DNA from: Clostridia bacterium
GTDB lineage: Bacteria > Bacillota > Clostridia > Oscillospirales > CAG-272
NCBI GenBank assembly: GCA_017450945.1
Contig: JAFSSP010000024.1
Location: forward strand, 1 to 35,859
Direction: 5' to 3'
Length of the DNA stretch: 35,859 nt
Shown here: positions 18,404 to 25,397 of the stretch, one piece after another
How positions within the stretch are numbered: the first letter of the stretch is position 1
Layout: every line of letters starts with the position of its first letter
Notes under the pieces: model-generated
Seen by the model: the letters and a program-made list of their open reading frames with translations, nothing else
Databases searched by the model: none
Told to the model about the DNA's origin: nothing
Translations under genes and position numbers: made by a program

Positions 18404-19795
18404 ATGAAAAAAAGAATCCTTCTCGCAGCCGCCGCTTCGCTTGCCCTTCTTTGCCTTCTCGTTTCCTGCACTTCTACCGAAGCGCCCGCGCACGAGCATG
18501 CGTTCGGAGACTGGAGCGAGACTACCCCTGCAACCTGTCTGGGATCCGGAACCGAGACGCGAACCTGTGCCTGCGGCGAAACCGAAGCAAGAAAAACAGA
18601 AGCTCTCGGGCATACCGCTCCAGACGACGACGGAAAGTGCGCACGGTGCGGGACGCTTTTGGCGGATCCCTCGGCCGTCAAAATCGAGAAACTTCCCGGA
18701 ACCATCGTTACCAGTTCGAACGAATATAAAGAAGTCAACGGATATTACGGCGCGGTGGTAAAGCTTGCAAACTACCCGTTCAATACCGTCACCCTCACCC
18801 GCGCGGAAGATCGTGCGGAGCTTGGATACGCGTTTCTCCGCGAGCTCCCCGTAGTTGGCTCGGTGCCGTCCTACGCCACCGGCTACACCAAAGTGATCTG
18901 GGATTCGAGCACGACGGTCACCATCTCGGTTCCAAAGGACGCGAAGTATCTGTATATCTATCATTCAAGTAAGGATGTGATCCATTTGCCAAAAGCTGTT
19001 GAGTTTTCCAATCGGGAAGAAACGAGCGAGCCGAATTCGTTCACGATCGCGACCTGGAACATCGGACACTTCAGCGGCGGAGCGCGCAAAAGCACGGACT
19101 TCTCCGATTCCGATTACGAAAAGCAATCCGCCCTTTTCAAGACCTATATCGACGAATGCCTGGGAGCCGATATCATCACGCTTTCGGAATACTCCAAGCT
19201 CTTCACGCCTTCCAATCCGACCTCTTCCCTCTTTGACTCGTATGCCACCGCCTTCGAGGGCGACCAGCGCAATTACAGCTGCAACGCCCTGTACTCCAAA
19301 CTGGGGCTCAAGAATATCAAAGTCCATGAGTTTGAGTGCAACAAGGATGCTGTGATCACCTATACCTCAGCCGTCAAGGCACCCGATTACTACTACATTA
19401 CCGCCGATCTCGAACTGGGCGGCGAGACCGTCACGATCGTCGCCCTGCATCTTGCCTATGACGACAGACTCTACGACATTCCTCCATACATCGACACCGT
19501 CTGCCAGAACCAGATGAAGGAGCTCATCGAAAAATTCTCGACCACCTCTCGCGTGATCCTGCTCGGCGACTTTAACGCATACGCGCCCAGTTATTTTGAT
19601 CTGTTCAAGGACGCGGGCTATACCGTCTGCAACGATGGAACAATACTAACCTGCACGGGATCAAAGACCGGCGGGCTTGAATGGGCGGTTGATAACATCA
19701 TCGTCAAAGGCGTGAGCGTCTCGGATTTCCAAAAGATCCCGACGGGCCTTTCCGACCACGTCGCCGTCATCGCAAAGATCACCTTGAAGTACTGA
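18404..19795 (+). CDS. Lipoprotein with endonuclease/exonuclease/phosphatase domain
   Basis: Secreted lipoprotein of 463 aa. The signal peptide ends in the lipobox LVSC (Cys22). Residues about 28-85 form a small Cys/His-rich segment (HEHAFGDW, RTCACGE, GKCARCG), a module seen in clostridial surface proteins. After a spacer domain, the EEP (DNase I/phosphatase) fold runs from about residue 218, with TWNIGHF, the GDFN motif at 388-391, VDN at 429-431 and SDH at 450-452, so the catalytic set looks complete. The substrate may be nucleic acid, a phosphodiester or a phosphoinositide-like molecule; sequence does not decide. The ATG at 18404 follows AAAGG and gives a proper signal peptide; the frame is open 69 nt further upstream. 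No terminator is seen after it. Confidence 0.85.
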   Translation: MKKRILLAAAASLALLCLLVSCTSTEAPAHEHAFGDWSETTPATCLGSGTETRTCACGETEARKTEALGHTAPDDDGKCARCGTLLADPSAVKIEKLPGTIVTSSNEYKEVNGYYGAVVKLANYPFNTVTLTRAEDRAELGYAFLRELPVVGSVPSYATGYTKVIWDSSTTVTISVPKDAKYLYIYHSSKDVIHLPKAVEFSNREETSEPNSFTIATWNIGHFSGGARKSTDFSDSDYEKQSALFKTYIDECLGADIITLSEYSKLFTPSNPTSSLFDSYATAFEGDQRNYSCNALYSKLGLKNIKVHEFECNKDAVITYTSAVKAPDYYYITADLELGGETVTIVALHLAYDDRLYDIPPYIDTVCQNQMKELIEKFSTTSRVILLGDFNAYAPSYFDLFKDAGYTVCNDGTILTCTGSKTGGLEWAVDNIIVKGVSVSDFQKIPTGLSDHVAVIAKITLKY

Positions 19796-19796
19796 T

Positions 19797-19965
19797 ATGT
19801 ATAGAACGAATCGGACAGGCTGCTGGTAAGCCCTTCGGAGAACCGGCTATCCAACGTGTAAAGATAGCAGTTATCGAGGGCGTCATTCTCATAATGCTTG
19901 CGTTCCGGCATTCTGCGGATTCTTCCCACCGTCTGAACGTTGAAACGCTCTGTGCCGCGCCCGCA
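19797..19965 (-). pseudogene. Fragment of a type III restriction-type DEAD/DEAH helicase
   Basis: The minus-strand frame reads GTERFNVQTVGRIRRMPE, then KHYENDALDNCYLYTL, then FSEGL. This is the helicase motif VI region (QTVGRIRR) and the following block of type III restriction Res-like helicases. About 50 residues remain, without motifs I-V, so it is a remnant. A stop codon lies just upstream in frame (19966-19968), and the frame runs into the antisense end of the nuclease-like gene. It marks an old deletion. Confidence 0.65.
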
Positions 19966-19984
19966 TCAATTCCAATATGGTCAT
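19952..19984 (-). pseudogene. Possible nitroreductase N-terminal fragment
   Basis: An AAGGAG ribosome site (minus strand) is followed by an ATG and MTILELMRARH, which resembles the start of nitroreductase-family proteins. Thereafter the frame has no family character and stops within about 20 codons. It overlaps the junction with the helicase remnant. Only eleven residues support the family, so this is tentative. Confidence 0.35.
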
Positions 19985-20024
19985 GGTGTTGCTCCTTATT
20001 AGGCTAGTTGTGGTTTTGCAAGCG

Positions 20025-21269
20025 TTACCGTTCGGGCGCCCCGATCAGAACGACCGAAAGATCGTTTACGTTGGTGCCCGTCGGGCCGGTGAAGATCAGC
20101 CCGTCGATTTGTTTTAAGCAGTTGTAGGCATCGTTGTTCTCAAGGAATTGCGAGATGCTGATATTCCGTTCGCGCAAGAGCTGAGCCGTGTTGCCGGTAA
20201 CAACGCCGCCGGCGGCGTCGGTAGGCCCGTCGGTCCCATCGCTCCCCACCGAGAAGATGCAAACATTCGGCAGCCCGTCGATCTTTTTGGCGGCGGCAAG
20301 CGCAAGCTCCTGATTCCGCCCGCCTTTACCACTGCCCTTGACATAGACGACAGTCTCACCGCCCGCAATAAAGGCTTGCTTTTTCCCATCTCCCGCGTGG
20401 CCGACGGCAACAGAAGCCAAAAGAGCTCCCGCCTGGCGCGCGGTGCAGGTCAAAGAATCGGTCAGCATCGTTGTTTCATAGCCAAGCTTTTCACATTCGG
20501 CTTTGGCCGCGGCGCAGAGCTCGCGCACGCTTCCGGAAACGACCGTCTCCACGTTGGAAAGTTCAAACGGCGTTTCCTCTTTGATCGCGTTCAAGGCATT
20601 TTCCGAAAGGGAGATACCGTACTTTTCGGCGATCTTCAAAGCGTCCTCAGAGGTCGTCGGATCGGGAGCCGCAGGCCCGGAGGCAATCACATCGGGGCGA
20701 TCCCCCAAAACGTCGGACAGAACGATCGAAAGGACCTTTGCCGGCGCGCAGCACTTTGCAAAGCGACCGCCCTTGACTGCGCTGAGGTGCTTTCTAACCG
20801 TGTTCATTTCAAAGATACTCGCACCACGTAACAGGAGCGCATCGGTGATCGCAGAAAGCTCTTCCGACGGGATAAGCGGCAACTCAAAGAGTGCGCTTCC
20901 GCCGCCCGATACCAAGAACAACACCGTGTCGCTTTCGCGAAGATCGCTGACCATCTCCAAGAGATGGCGAGTCGCCGCAAAGGTGTTCTCATCGGGCACA
21001 GGATGTCCGGCTTCATAGCAATCGATACCGGGCAACGCTCCCATAACATGGCCGTATTTGGTGATGACGCAACCGCGAAAGATCTCGATCCCCGGAACCT
21101 TTGTCGCGGCATACGCCATACGCCATGCCGCCTTGCCGATCGCGGCAAGGATCACTCTGCCGGGAAAGCGTCTCCCCTCAAGAGCCCGACGCACCGCGGC
21201 ATCGGGAAGCACCGCTTTGATCGCGGACTCTATGATCGATTCGCAGTCCGCCCGCAACTGTTTGTCCAT
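20025..21269 (-). CDS. Glycerate 2-kinase (MOFRL family)
   Basis: Phosphorylates D-glycerate with ATP, linking glyoxylate/serine or sugar-acid breakdown to 2-phosphoglycerate. The 414-aa length and architecture fit the class II glycerate kinase (GckA/TtuD-like): an N-terminal DUF4147-type domain containing FLVSGGGSALFELP and SDVLGDRPDVIASGP, and a C-terminal MOFRL domain with FIAGGETVV, GKGGRNQELAL and SVGSDGTDGPTDAAGG. The start ATG is preceded by AAAAAGGAG. A promoter lies about 60-90 nt upstream. No neighbouring gene belongs to the same pathway, so it appears to be a single-gene unit, followed by the pseudogene patch. Confidence 0.92.
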   Translation of the reverse strand: MDKQLRADCESIIESAIKAVLPDAAVRRALEGRRFPGRVILAAIGKAAWRMAYAATKVPGIEIFRGCVITKYGHVMGALPGIDCYEAGHPVPDENTFAATRHLLEMVSDLRESDTVLFLVSGGGSALFELPLIPSEELSAITDALLLRGASIFEMNTVRKHLSAVKGGRFAKCCAPAKVLSIVLSDVLGDRPDVIASGPAAPDPTTSEDALKIAEKYGISLSENALNAIKEETPFELSNVETVVSGSVRELCAAAKAECEKLGYETTMLTDSLTCTARQAGALLASVAVGHAGDGKKQAFIAGGETVVYVKGSGKGGRNQELALAAAKKIDGLPNVCIFSVGSDGTDGPTDAAGGVVTGNTAQLLRERNISISQFLENNDAYNCLKQIDGLIFTGPTGTNVNDLSVVLIGAPER

Positions 21270-21329
21270 AGCGCATCTCCTTTTTGCTCGGCCTTGTTGC
21301 AGGCTCCCGAGCTTTTGTTCACTATTTTC

Positions 21330-21358
21330 AGTATAGCGCGTTTCCTTCTAAAAATCAA
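21330..21358 (-). promoter_or_regulatory. Promoter of the glycerate kinase gene
   Basis: Minus strand: TTGATT (21353-21358), 17-nt spacer, TATACT (21330-21335), located 61 nt before the start codon. Confidence 0.6.
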
Positions 21359-21403
21359 TATCAAATTCCGCAAATATCCCAATCAAGCAAGCCCTGTTCT
21401 CGC

Positions 21404-21446
21404 AAAAGAAAAGGAACGGTTATTCTATCAAAATAACCGTTTCTTT
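21404..21446. repeat. R1 hairpin repeat, copy 3 (truncated)
   Basis: A 15-bp stem (21410-21424 with 21432-21446) and the loop CTATCAA. The core TTATTCTATCAAAATAACCG is shared with copy 1 almost base for base. The TTGATAGAAT tail of copies 1 and 2 is absent; instead the tRNA-Arg remnant begins at once. It reads as the terminator of that lost tRNA copy. Confidence 0.75.
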
Positions 21447-21447
21447 G

Positions 21448-21474
21448 TGGCGCGGCATGAGGGATTCTGAACCC
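21448..21474 (-). pseudogene. tRNA-Arg 3'-end remnant
   Basis: Twenty consecutive bases (21448-21467) equal the CCA end, acceptor arm and start of the T-arm of the intact tRNA-Arg at 21658-21677. After one inserted T, six more bases match. Everything 5' of the T-arm is missing. It is either a decayed tandem tRNA copy or the scar of an integration at the tRNA 3' end. The intervening 21475-21613 shows no other recognisable feature. Confidence 0.7.
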
Positions 21475-21613
21475 AACTTCGGCGAAAGGCTTTGTCTCGT
21501 GCGCTCGCTTTTTCTTCCCTATCTTCGCCTCCGTCTCGATTTTCTCGTCGGCTGGACGCCTCCGTTTTGCCTGCGGCAAAAACCGAAAATCGCAGGGCGT
21601 TCTTCATTGCCCC

Positions 21614-21660
21614 CACACGGCACCAAAAATAGGGCCGCCATTCGGCGACCCTATTTTTGG
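21614..21660 (-). terminator. R2 hairpin repeat, copy 2 (tRNA-Arg terminator)
   Basis: Arms at 21624-21639 and 21644-21659 form a 16-bp hairpin with loop ATTC on the plus strand, immediately 3' of tRNA-Arg and overlapping its encoded CCA. Read on the minus strand it ends in TATTTTTGG, as an intrinsic terminator should. It is the partner of the hairpin at 2056-2091, with the loop sequence reversed and the CACACGGC flank (21614-21621) conserved. Confidence 0.8.
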
Positions 21661-21734
21661 CGCGGCATGAGGGATTCGAACCCCCGACCTACTGGTTCGT
21701 AGCCAGGCACTCTATCCGGCTGAGCTAATGCCGC
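21658..21734 (-). tRNA. tRNA-Arg (anticodon ACG)
   Basis: The minus strand gives a complete cloverleaf: acceptor GCGGCAT/ATGCCGC, D-arm AGCTCAGCCGG, anticodon stem CCTGG/CCAG around loop CTACGAA with anticodon ACG at 21700-21698, and T-loop TTCGAAT. The discriminator base is G and CCA is encoded. A34 should be edited to inosine to read CGU/CGC/CGA, as is known for this isoacceptor. It has its own consensus promoter. Confidence 0.97.
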
Positions 21735-21755
21735 ATATTTGTTTCGTACCCGGTT

Positions 21756-21784
21756 ATTATATCTCATTCTCTTGTCTTTGTCAA
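21756..21784 (-). promoter_or_regulatory. Consensus promoter of tRNA-Arg
   Basis: Minus strand: TTGACA (21779-21784), 17-nt spacer, TATAAT (21756-21761), 22 nt upstream of the mature tRNA 5' end. Confidence 0.88.
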
Positions 21785-21807
21785 GCCCTTTTTGCAAAAA
21801 AGAATTT

Positions 21808-22644
21808 TTATCGGGCAAGCAAAAACTCTTCGAGCGTGATCCCTTTCTCATAGATCTCGGTTGCGGCCTCTCTGCCGACAAAACGGTAGTGCCAGGGCTC
21901 GTAGCTATACCCGGTCACGTCCTCTTTTTCTTTGGGATAGCGCAAAATAAAGCCGAATTTGTGGGCATTCTCCTTAAGCCAGCGGAAGGCGCTTGTGCCT
22001 TCAAAGGTAACGTCGAGTTCCCGCATGGTCGAGGTGATAAAATCAATGCAAAGCCCGGTCTGGTGCTCGCTGTAGCCTGCTTTTGCCGAATAGGAATCAA
22101 CCACCCGGATCGCGTCGCTTCGGTTCAGTTTGGAAAGGCCTTTTTTCGTGTAATTCTCATTGATATAGTCTTCGCCAAGATAGGTTTTTGCTTCTTTGGA
22201 GATGCCGTTCATCTCGACAAGGATATAGTTTTCATACAGGTTTTTCTGGTAGGCATAGGAACGGTAGCCGCTGGTGACCATAATATCGGTCACACCGTCA
22301 GCCTTCATCTCCTCAACCATGGCAAGCACTGCTTTTGCGACCCGCTCCTCGAGGTAGACTTCCTTGTCGTAGTAGGTTTTGCCGGTATATGCGGCAAGGT
22401 TGTTTGGCGCATACCCGCTTGACATCGGGTGCTCCTTGTTGGCAAGAAAGAGGTAGCTTTCGGAAAGACTTGTGCAAAGGATGCTCTCGTCCACGTCGGT
22501 CTTGTAGGTGTAGACGACCTCCACCGGCGCGGGATCCTGTTTTTCATTCGGCGTCTCCGGCTCGGGCTGTCTTTTGCATGCCGAAAAGAGGCACAAGAGT
22601 GCCAGCAGGCAGACGGCGATTTTCAAAAATTTGTTTCGTTTCAT
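21808..22644 (-). CDS. VanY-type D-alanyl-D-alanine carboxypeptidase lipoprotein
   Basis: Extracytoplasmic zinc peptidase of the M15B (VanY/DdcY) family, 278 aa, which trims the terminal D-Ala of peptidoglycan stem peptides. The N-terminus is a lipoprotein signal peptide ending at Cys23 (FSAC). The zinc site is seen as SEHQTGLCIDF (His194, Asp201) and EPWHYRF (catalytic Glu249, His252). VTSGYRSY upstream is also typical. Its ATG overlaps the stop of the methyltransferase gene (ATGA, 4 nt), so it is the last gene of a three-gene operon starting at 23891. Nothing suggests a vancomycin-resistance cluster: no vanHAX or two-component genes are nearby. Confidence 0.93.
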   Translation of the reverse strand: MKRNKFLKIAVCLLALLCLFSACKRQPEPETPNEKQDPAPVEVVYTYKTDVDESILCTSLSESYLFLANKEHPMSSGYAPNNLAAYTGKTYYDKEVYLEERVAKAVLAMVEEMKADGVTDIMVTSGYRSYAYQKNLYENYILVEMNGISKEAKTYLGEDYINENYTKKGLSKLNRSDAIRVVDSYSAKAGYSEHQTGLCIDFITSTMRELDVTFEGTSAFRWLKENAHKFGFILRYPKEKEDVTGYSYEPWHYRFVGREAATEIYEKGITLEEFLLAR

Positions 22645-23192
22645 TTCGTTTCGATCATGAAAAAATAGGGGGAGGTCGGTGAATTGACCAGTTTTACCTT
22701 GGTGGCAGAGATCTTCCAGCGCGGCAAGGTGGAGAGGTATTCCTCGATGAGTTTCCCCTCGGCGTCGCCCTCCTCGTGGCCGGGATAGACCGCCACGTTG
22801 AGGATGGCGTCCTTATCCAGAAGGTCGATGGCATCTTTGATCGCCGGCAGAGTCGTCTCGCGCAGGGTGGTGATGGATTTGTCGCCACCCGGAAGCCAGC
22901 CAAGGTTGAACATACCGGCTTTGATCGGGCCTTCGACATACTGTTTAACCCGATGGTGGGAGTCCTGAATCAGCGTATAGTTGTTGGGGCAACCCTCATT
23001 GAGCAGTCTTGCCTCGGTGGAGGCGAGCGCCTGCGCCTGAATGTCAAAGGCAAAAACCCGGCCGCTCTCTCCCACCGTTTTGGAGAGAAAAACCGTGTCG
23101 TAGCCGTTGCCCATGGTGAAATCCACCGCCGTATCTCCTGCACGCAGGTGACGGAGGATGAAATATTTGTGCAACTCCAAAAGATCGATCAT
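22641..23192 (-). CDS. mnmM: Class I SAM-dependent methyltransferase, YtqB/MnmM-like
   Basis: Rossmann-fold methyltransferase of 183 aa. The SAM motif I is VDFTMGNGYDT near residues 23-33, and the FNLGWLPGGDKS block is characteristic of the YtqB (rRNA_methylase-labelled) family. Members of that family have been shown to perform the final methylation of the mnm5 group at U34 of certain tRNAs (MnmM); assignment here rests on family resemblance only. A GTG at 23204 is in frame, but the ATG at 23192 has GGGGAAG just upstream and gives the family-like start MIDLLELHKYFI. It overlaps the VanY gene by 4 nt. Confidence 0.8.
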   Translation of the reverse strand: MIDLLELHKYFILRHLRAGDTAVDFTMGNGYDTVFLSKTVGESGRVFAFDIQAQALASTEARLLNEGCPNNYTLIQDSHHRVKQYVEGPIKAGMFNLGWLPGGDKSITTLRETTLPAIKDAIDLLDKDAILNVAVYPGHEEGDAEGKLIEEYLSTLPRWKISATKVKLVNSPTSPYFFMIETK

Positions 23193-23204
23193 AGTCTTCC
23201 CCAC

Positions 23205-23891
23205 TTACCCTTTTTTGTGCAGGTCGCTACGCAAAAATTTGATGGCACGCTCGACGGCGTCCTTGGAATCGTACCAGGGCTCCTCTTCATAGCGATAATC
23301 AAACTTTTTGCAGAACCAGCTCACGTCGTTTTGCAGTTTATCAAGATAGGCGCTTTGTATCCCCGAGAGCATTTTTGCAAACTCGGCCTGTCCTTTTTTG
23401 CCAAGCCGTCTCTGGCCGTATTCCAGCAGTCTTTTGTAGTGCGTAAGGCAGAAATAGGGCTGTTTTGCAAAGGTTTTTTGAAATTCTTCGTCCTTGTTCC
23501 AAAGGTAGACTGCCGTGTCGATCATGTGTGCAAAGTTTTCTTCGATCCTGTGGCAGACGTAGCAAGACGCCTCGAGTTTTGCGATCCGTTTTGCCGGGCG
23601 AGTCCCCTGTCCTTCGTCGCGCAACTCTTTTTTGAGGTCTGCGAGGTGGCTTTCCAGGGTGAGCGCCATGCCAAGGCGGTTTTTGCGGACGAACATCATG
23701 TCATAGTGCGTGCGGCAAAAGCCCTCTTCGTTGGTCTTGATGCGAATGTCCGGCTCCATCATCGAAGCGCCGAGGATGAGATCCAGCTCGTCCTCCTCGA
23801 GCTTTTGGTAGAGGCGGCAGAGGGGACAGCCGCAGGCGGGGTCGCTGAGGGCTACGCCGAACGCCTCTTCGACCGGAATGGTAAAATTCAT
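23205..23891 (-). CDS. DUF6062-like cysteine-rich protein
   Basis: Uncharacterised Firmicutes protein of 228 aa. It has paired cysteines (CGCPLCRLY near residue 21, and SCYVCHRI mid-protein) and two similar Phe/Cys-His blocks, GFCRTHYDM and YFCLTHYKR, suggesting two tandem metal-binding or redox modules. It resembles proteins labelled DUF6062; the function is not known. The ATG at 23891 is used because the upstream extension runs through the divergent promoter region. It is the first gene of the operon with the methyltransferase and the VanY peptidase. Confidence 0.7.
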   Translation of the reverse strand: MNFTIPVEEAFGVALSDPACGCPLCRLYQKLEEDELDLILGASMMEPDIRIKTNEEGFCRTHYDMMFVRKNRLGMALTLESHLADLKKELRDEGQGTRPAKRIAKLEASCYVCHRIEENFAHMIDTAVYLWNKDEEFQKTFAKQPYFCLTHYKRLLEYGQRRLGKKGQAEFAKMLSGIQSAYLDKLQNDVSWFCKKFDYRYEEEPWYDSKDAVERAIKFLRSDLHKKG

Positions 23892-23914
23892 GCTCACGGT
23901 TTTTTGCCTCCCTC

Positions 23915-23943
23915 TTGCGTTTGCAGAAAAAGAATGGTATAAT
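23915..23943 (+). promoter_or_regulatory. Promoter of the HAD hydrolase gene
   Basis: TTGCGT (23915-23920), 17-nt spacer, TATAAT (23938-23943). It lies back to back with the minus-strand promoter at 23946-23974. Confidence 0.6.
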
Positions 23944-23945
23944 TC

Positions 23946-23974
23946 AGTATAGCACACAACGCCCCGGCTTGCAA
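23946..23974 (-). promoter_or_regulatory. Promoter of the DUF6062/methyltransferase/VanY operon
   Basis: Minus strand: TTGCAA (23969-23974), 17-nt spacer, TATACT (23946-23951). The two divergent -10 boxes are only 2 nt apart, so polymerase binding to one should exclude the other. Confidence 0.65.
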
Positions 23975-24014
23975 GGTGCGGGCGAGACTTTTTTACAAAA
24001 TTTCGGAGGCATCC

Positions 24015-24665
24015 ATGAAGTATTCCGCAATCCTCTTTGATCTTGACGGCACGATCCACGACTCGCGGGAGAGCATTCTCGCCTCGCTTCGCCATACCCA
24101 TAGAGAACTTGGCCTTGCCGTGCCGTCCGACGAAGCGCTCAACCGCTTCCTCGGCCCTCCGCTACTCGACGGCTTCATGATGAACGCAGGGCTTGACCAA
24201 AAGACGGCCGCCGAGGCCTGCCGCATCTTTCGCGCCTTTTACCGCGCGGGAGCAATGTACGACTGCACCACCTACGACGGCATGATCGACCTCCTTAAAC
24301 ACCTGAAGCAGGCCGGGATCCCTGCGGCGATTGCCTCTTGTAAACTCGATCCCTTTGTCAAAGAGATTGCAAAAAAACGTGGATATATGCCCTATTTTGC
24401 CGCCGCAGTCGGCGCAAGCGAGGATGGGCGTATCTCCACAAAAGCCGAAGTCATCGGGCAGGCGCTCGCAGAGTTGCATCTTACGCCCGAAAAGGTACTG
24501 ATGGTCGGCGACAGAAAGGATGATATCCTCGGTGCAAAAGAGGTCGGTACTGCTTCTGCCGGCGCGCTCTGGGGCTTTTCGCTCCCCGGCGAACTGAAAG
24601 ACGCCGGCGCGGACTTCCTATTTGAAACGCCAAAGGAGTTGGAAGCGTTTTTGTTTATGAAATAA
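24015..24665 (+). CDS. HAD-superfamily hydrolase, phosphoglycolate phosphatase-like
   Basis: Haloacid dehalogenase-type phosphatase of 216 aa. Motif I is FDLDGTIHDS (nucleophile Asp and acid/base Asp), motif II Ser lies in IASCKLD, motif III Lys follows, and motif IV is GDRKDD. A helical C1 cap sits between motifs I and II, as in Gph/PpaX phosphatases. The substrate cannot be fixed: phosphoglycolate, pyrophosphate or a nucleotide monophosphate are all possible. The ATG at 24015 has CGGAGG at 5 nt. It is a single-gene unit ending in a strong hairpin terminator. Confidence 0.88.
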   Translation: MKYSAILFDLDGTIHDSRESILASLRHTHRELGLAVPSDEALNRFLGPPLLDGFMMNAGLDQKTAAEACRIFRAFYRAGAMYDCTTYDGMIDLLKHLKQAGIPAAIASCKLDPFVKEIAKKRGYMPYFAAAVGASEDGRISTKAEVIGQALAELHLTPEKVLMVGDRKDDILGAKEVGTASAGALWGFSLPGELKDAGADFLFETPKELEAFLFMK

Positions 24666-24670
24666 GAAAT

Positions 24671-24705
24671 GCGGAGAGAACTTTTTGGAAAAAAGTTCTC
24701 TCCGC
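24671..24705 (+). terminator. Hairpin terminator after the HAD gene
   Basis: GCGGAGAGAACTTTTT (24671-24686) pairs perfectly with the arm ending at 24705 around a 3-nt loop. It forms the left end of the inverted-repeat element that extends to 25043. Confidence 0.75.
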
Positions 24706-25007
24706 GCCTCTTTCAAAAACCTGTATCAGATTTTTTTGACACACGCCGCGAAGTTTGGATAAATTCCCGGCGAGCGGAAAATACCCTTTCGTGTCATCCT
24801 GAGCCGCGAAGCGAGTCGAACTTTTCCGCCGTTTTTTCGAGATCCCAAGCGCCGCTATGCGTCGCTTGATCCTCCGCTTCGCTCCGGATTTCGGCAAGCT
24901 CAGGATGACACGAAAAAGCGGCGGAAAAGCGCCGCACTTTGTGCGGCGGGATCTCGAAAGGGAGGACAATCATCTTTTCCTTTTTGGTCAAAGTTTTTGA
25001 AAAGAGC

Positions 25008-25043
25008 GCGAGAGAAACTTTTTGTCTAAAAAGTTTCTCTCGC
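25008..25043 (-). terminator. Hairpin terminator after the small membrane protein gene
   Basis: A 16-bp stem (25008-25023 with 25028-25043) and loop GTCT, 16 nt beyond the stop of the minus-strand gene at 25060. It is the right end of the inverted-repeat element. Confidence 0.7.
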
Positions 25044-25059
25044 ATTCTTTTTCATAATC

Positions 25060-25374
25060 TTACAAATAATTCTCCTCCGAGGTGTCCTCGTCGAGTTCGA
25101 CCGAGGGGCGATCCTCGGGCTGGGAATCCCAGATATCGCCCATATGGATGGCGTCTTCCTCTTTGATGAGATCGGCCGAGGAAAGCGAGCGGTAGGCGGT
25201 GATCCGGGGTGTTGCGGCAAGGGCGGCTCCAAGGAGCATGCCGCCGATCCCGGCGAACAAAAGTCCCAGAGCGGCATCGCCGTTTTTGCGTTTTTTAACG
25301 GTATAATCGGTCAGGGCAACGGCAGAGAGTGCGGCAACCGCAACTCCTGCAATGGTCAAAGTTTTTTTATCCAT
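25060..25374 (-). CDS. Small membrane protein, unknown function
   Basis: A 104-aa protein with two hydrophobic stretches (about residues 5-22 and 33-54) separated by a short basic loop (KKRKNGD). The C-terminal third is acidic (EEDAIHMGD, SVELDEDTSEEN). No known domain is recognised. An AAGGAGAGCACC ribosome site supports translation, and the gene starts 23 nt after prfB on the same strand, so it is probably co-transcribed with it. Confidence 0.6.
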   Translation of the reverse strand: MDKKTLTIAGVAVAALSAVALTDYTVKKRKNGDAALGLLFAGIGGMLLGAALAATPRITAYRSLSSADLIKEEDAIHMGDIWDSQPEDRPSVELDEDTSEENYL

Positions 25375-25397
25375 GGTGCTCTCCTTCCGTGTGTCAA

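Larger units (their letters stand above)
24671..25043. repeat. Nested inverted-repeat intergenic element, about 370 bp
   Basis: Both ends carry related 16-bp hairpins in opposite orientation (24671-24705 and 25008-25043), each followed inward by a (C)TCTTT(T)CAAAAAC segment. Inside, 18-nt arms TTTCGTGTCATCCTGAGC (24787-24804) and its exact complement (24898-24915) frame a GC-rich palindrome. Two more inverted pairs (CTTTTCCGCC/GGCGGAAAAG and TTTCGAGATCCC/GGGATCTCGAAA) link the two halves. No gene is credible inside it. It resembles the dispersed palindromes containing TCATCCTGAGC that occur in clostridial genomes. Confidence 0.75.

Noticed and set aside
21445..21702. Plus-strand open frame across the tRNA-Arg region
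   Set aside because: It is antisense to the tRNA, its remnant and the R2 hairpin, so it is a by-product of tRNA sequence.
21808..22644. Vancomycin resistance locus
   Set aside because: Only a VanY-type peptidase is present; no ligase, dehydrogenase or dipeptidase partner genes lie nearby, and its operon partners are unrelated.
24655..25045. Several open frames of 66-104 codons in the inverted-repeat element
   Set aside because: They are translations of palindromic DNA on both strands, have no ribosome sites at credible starts and no family resemblance.
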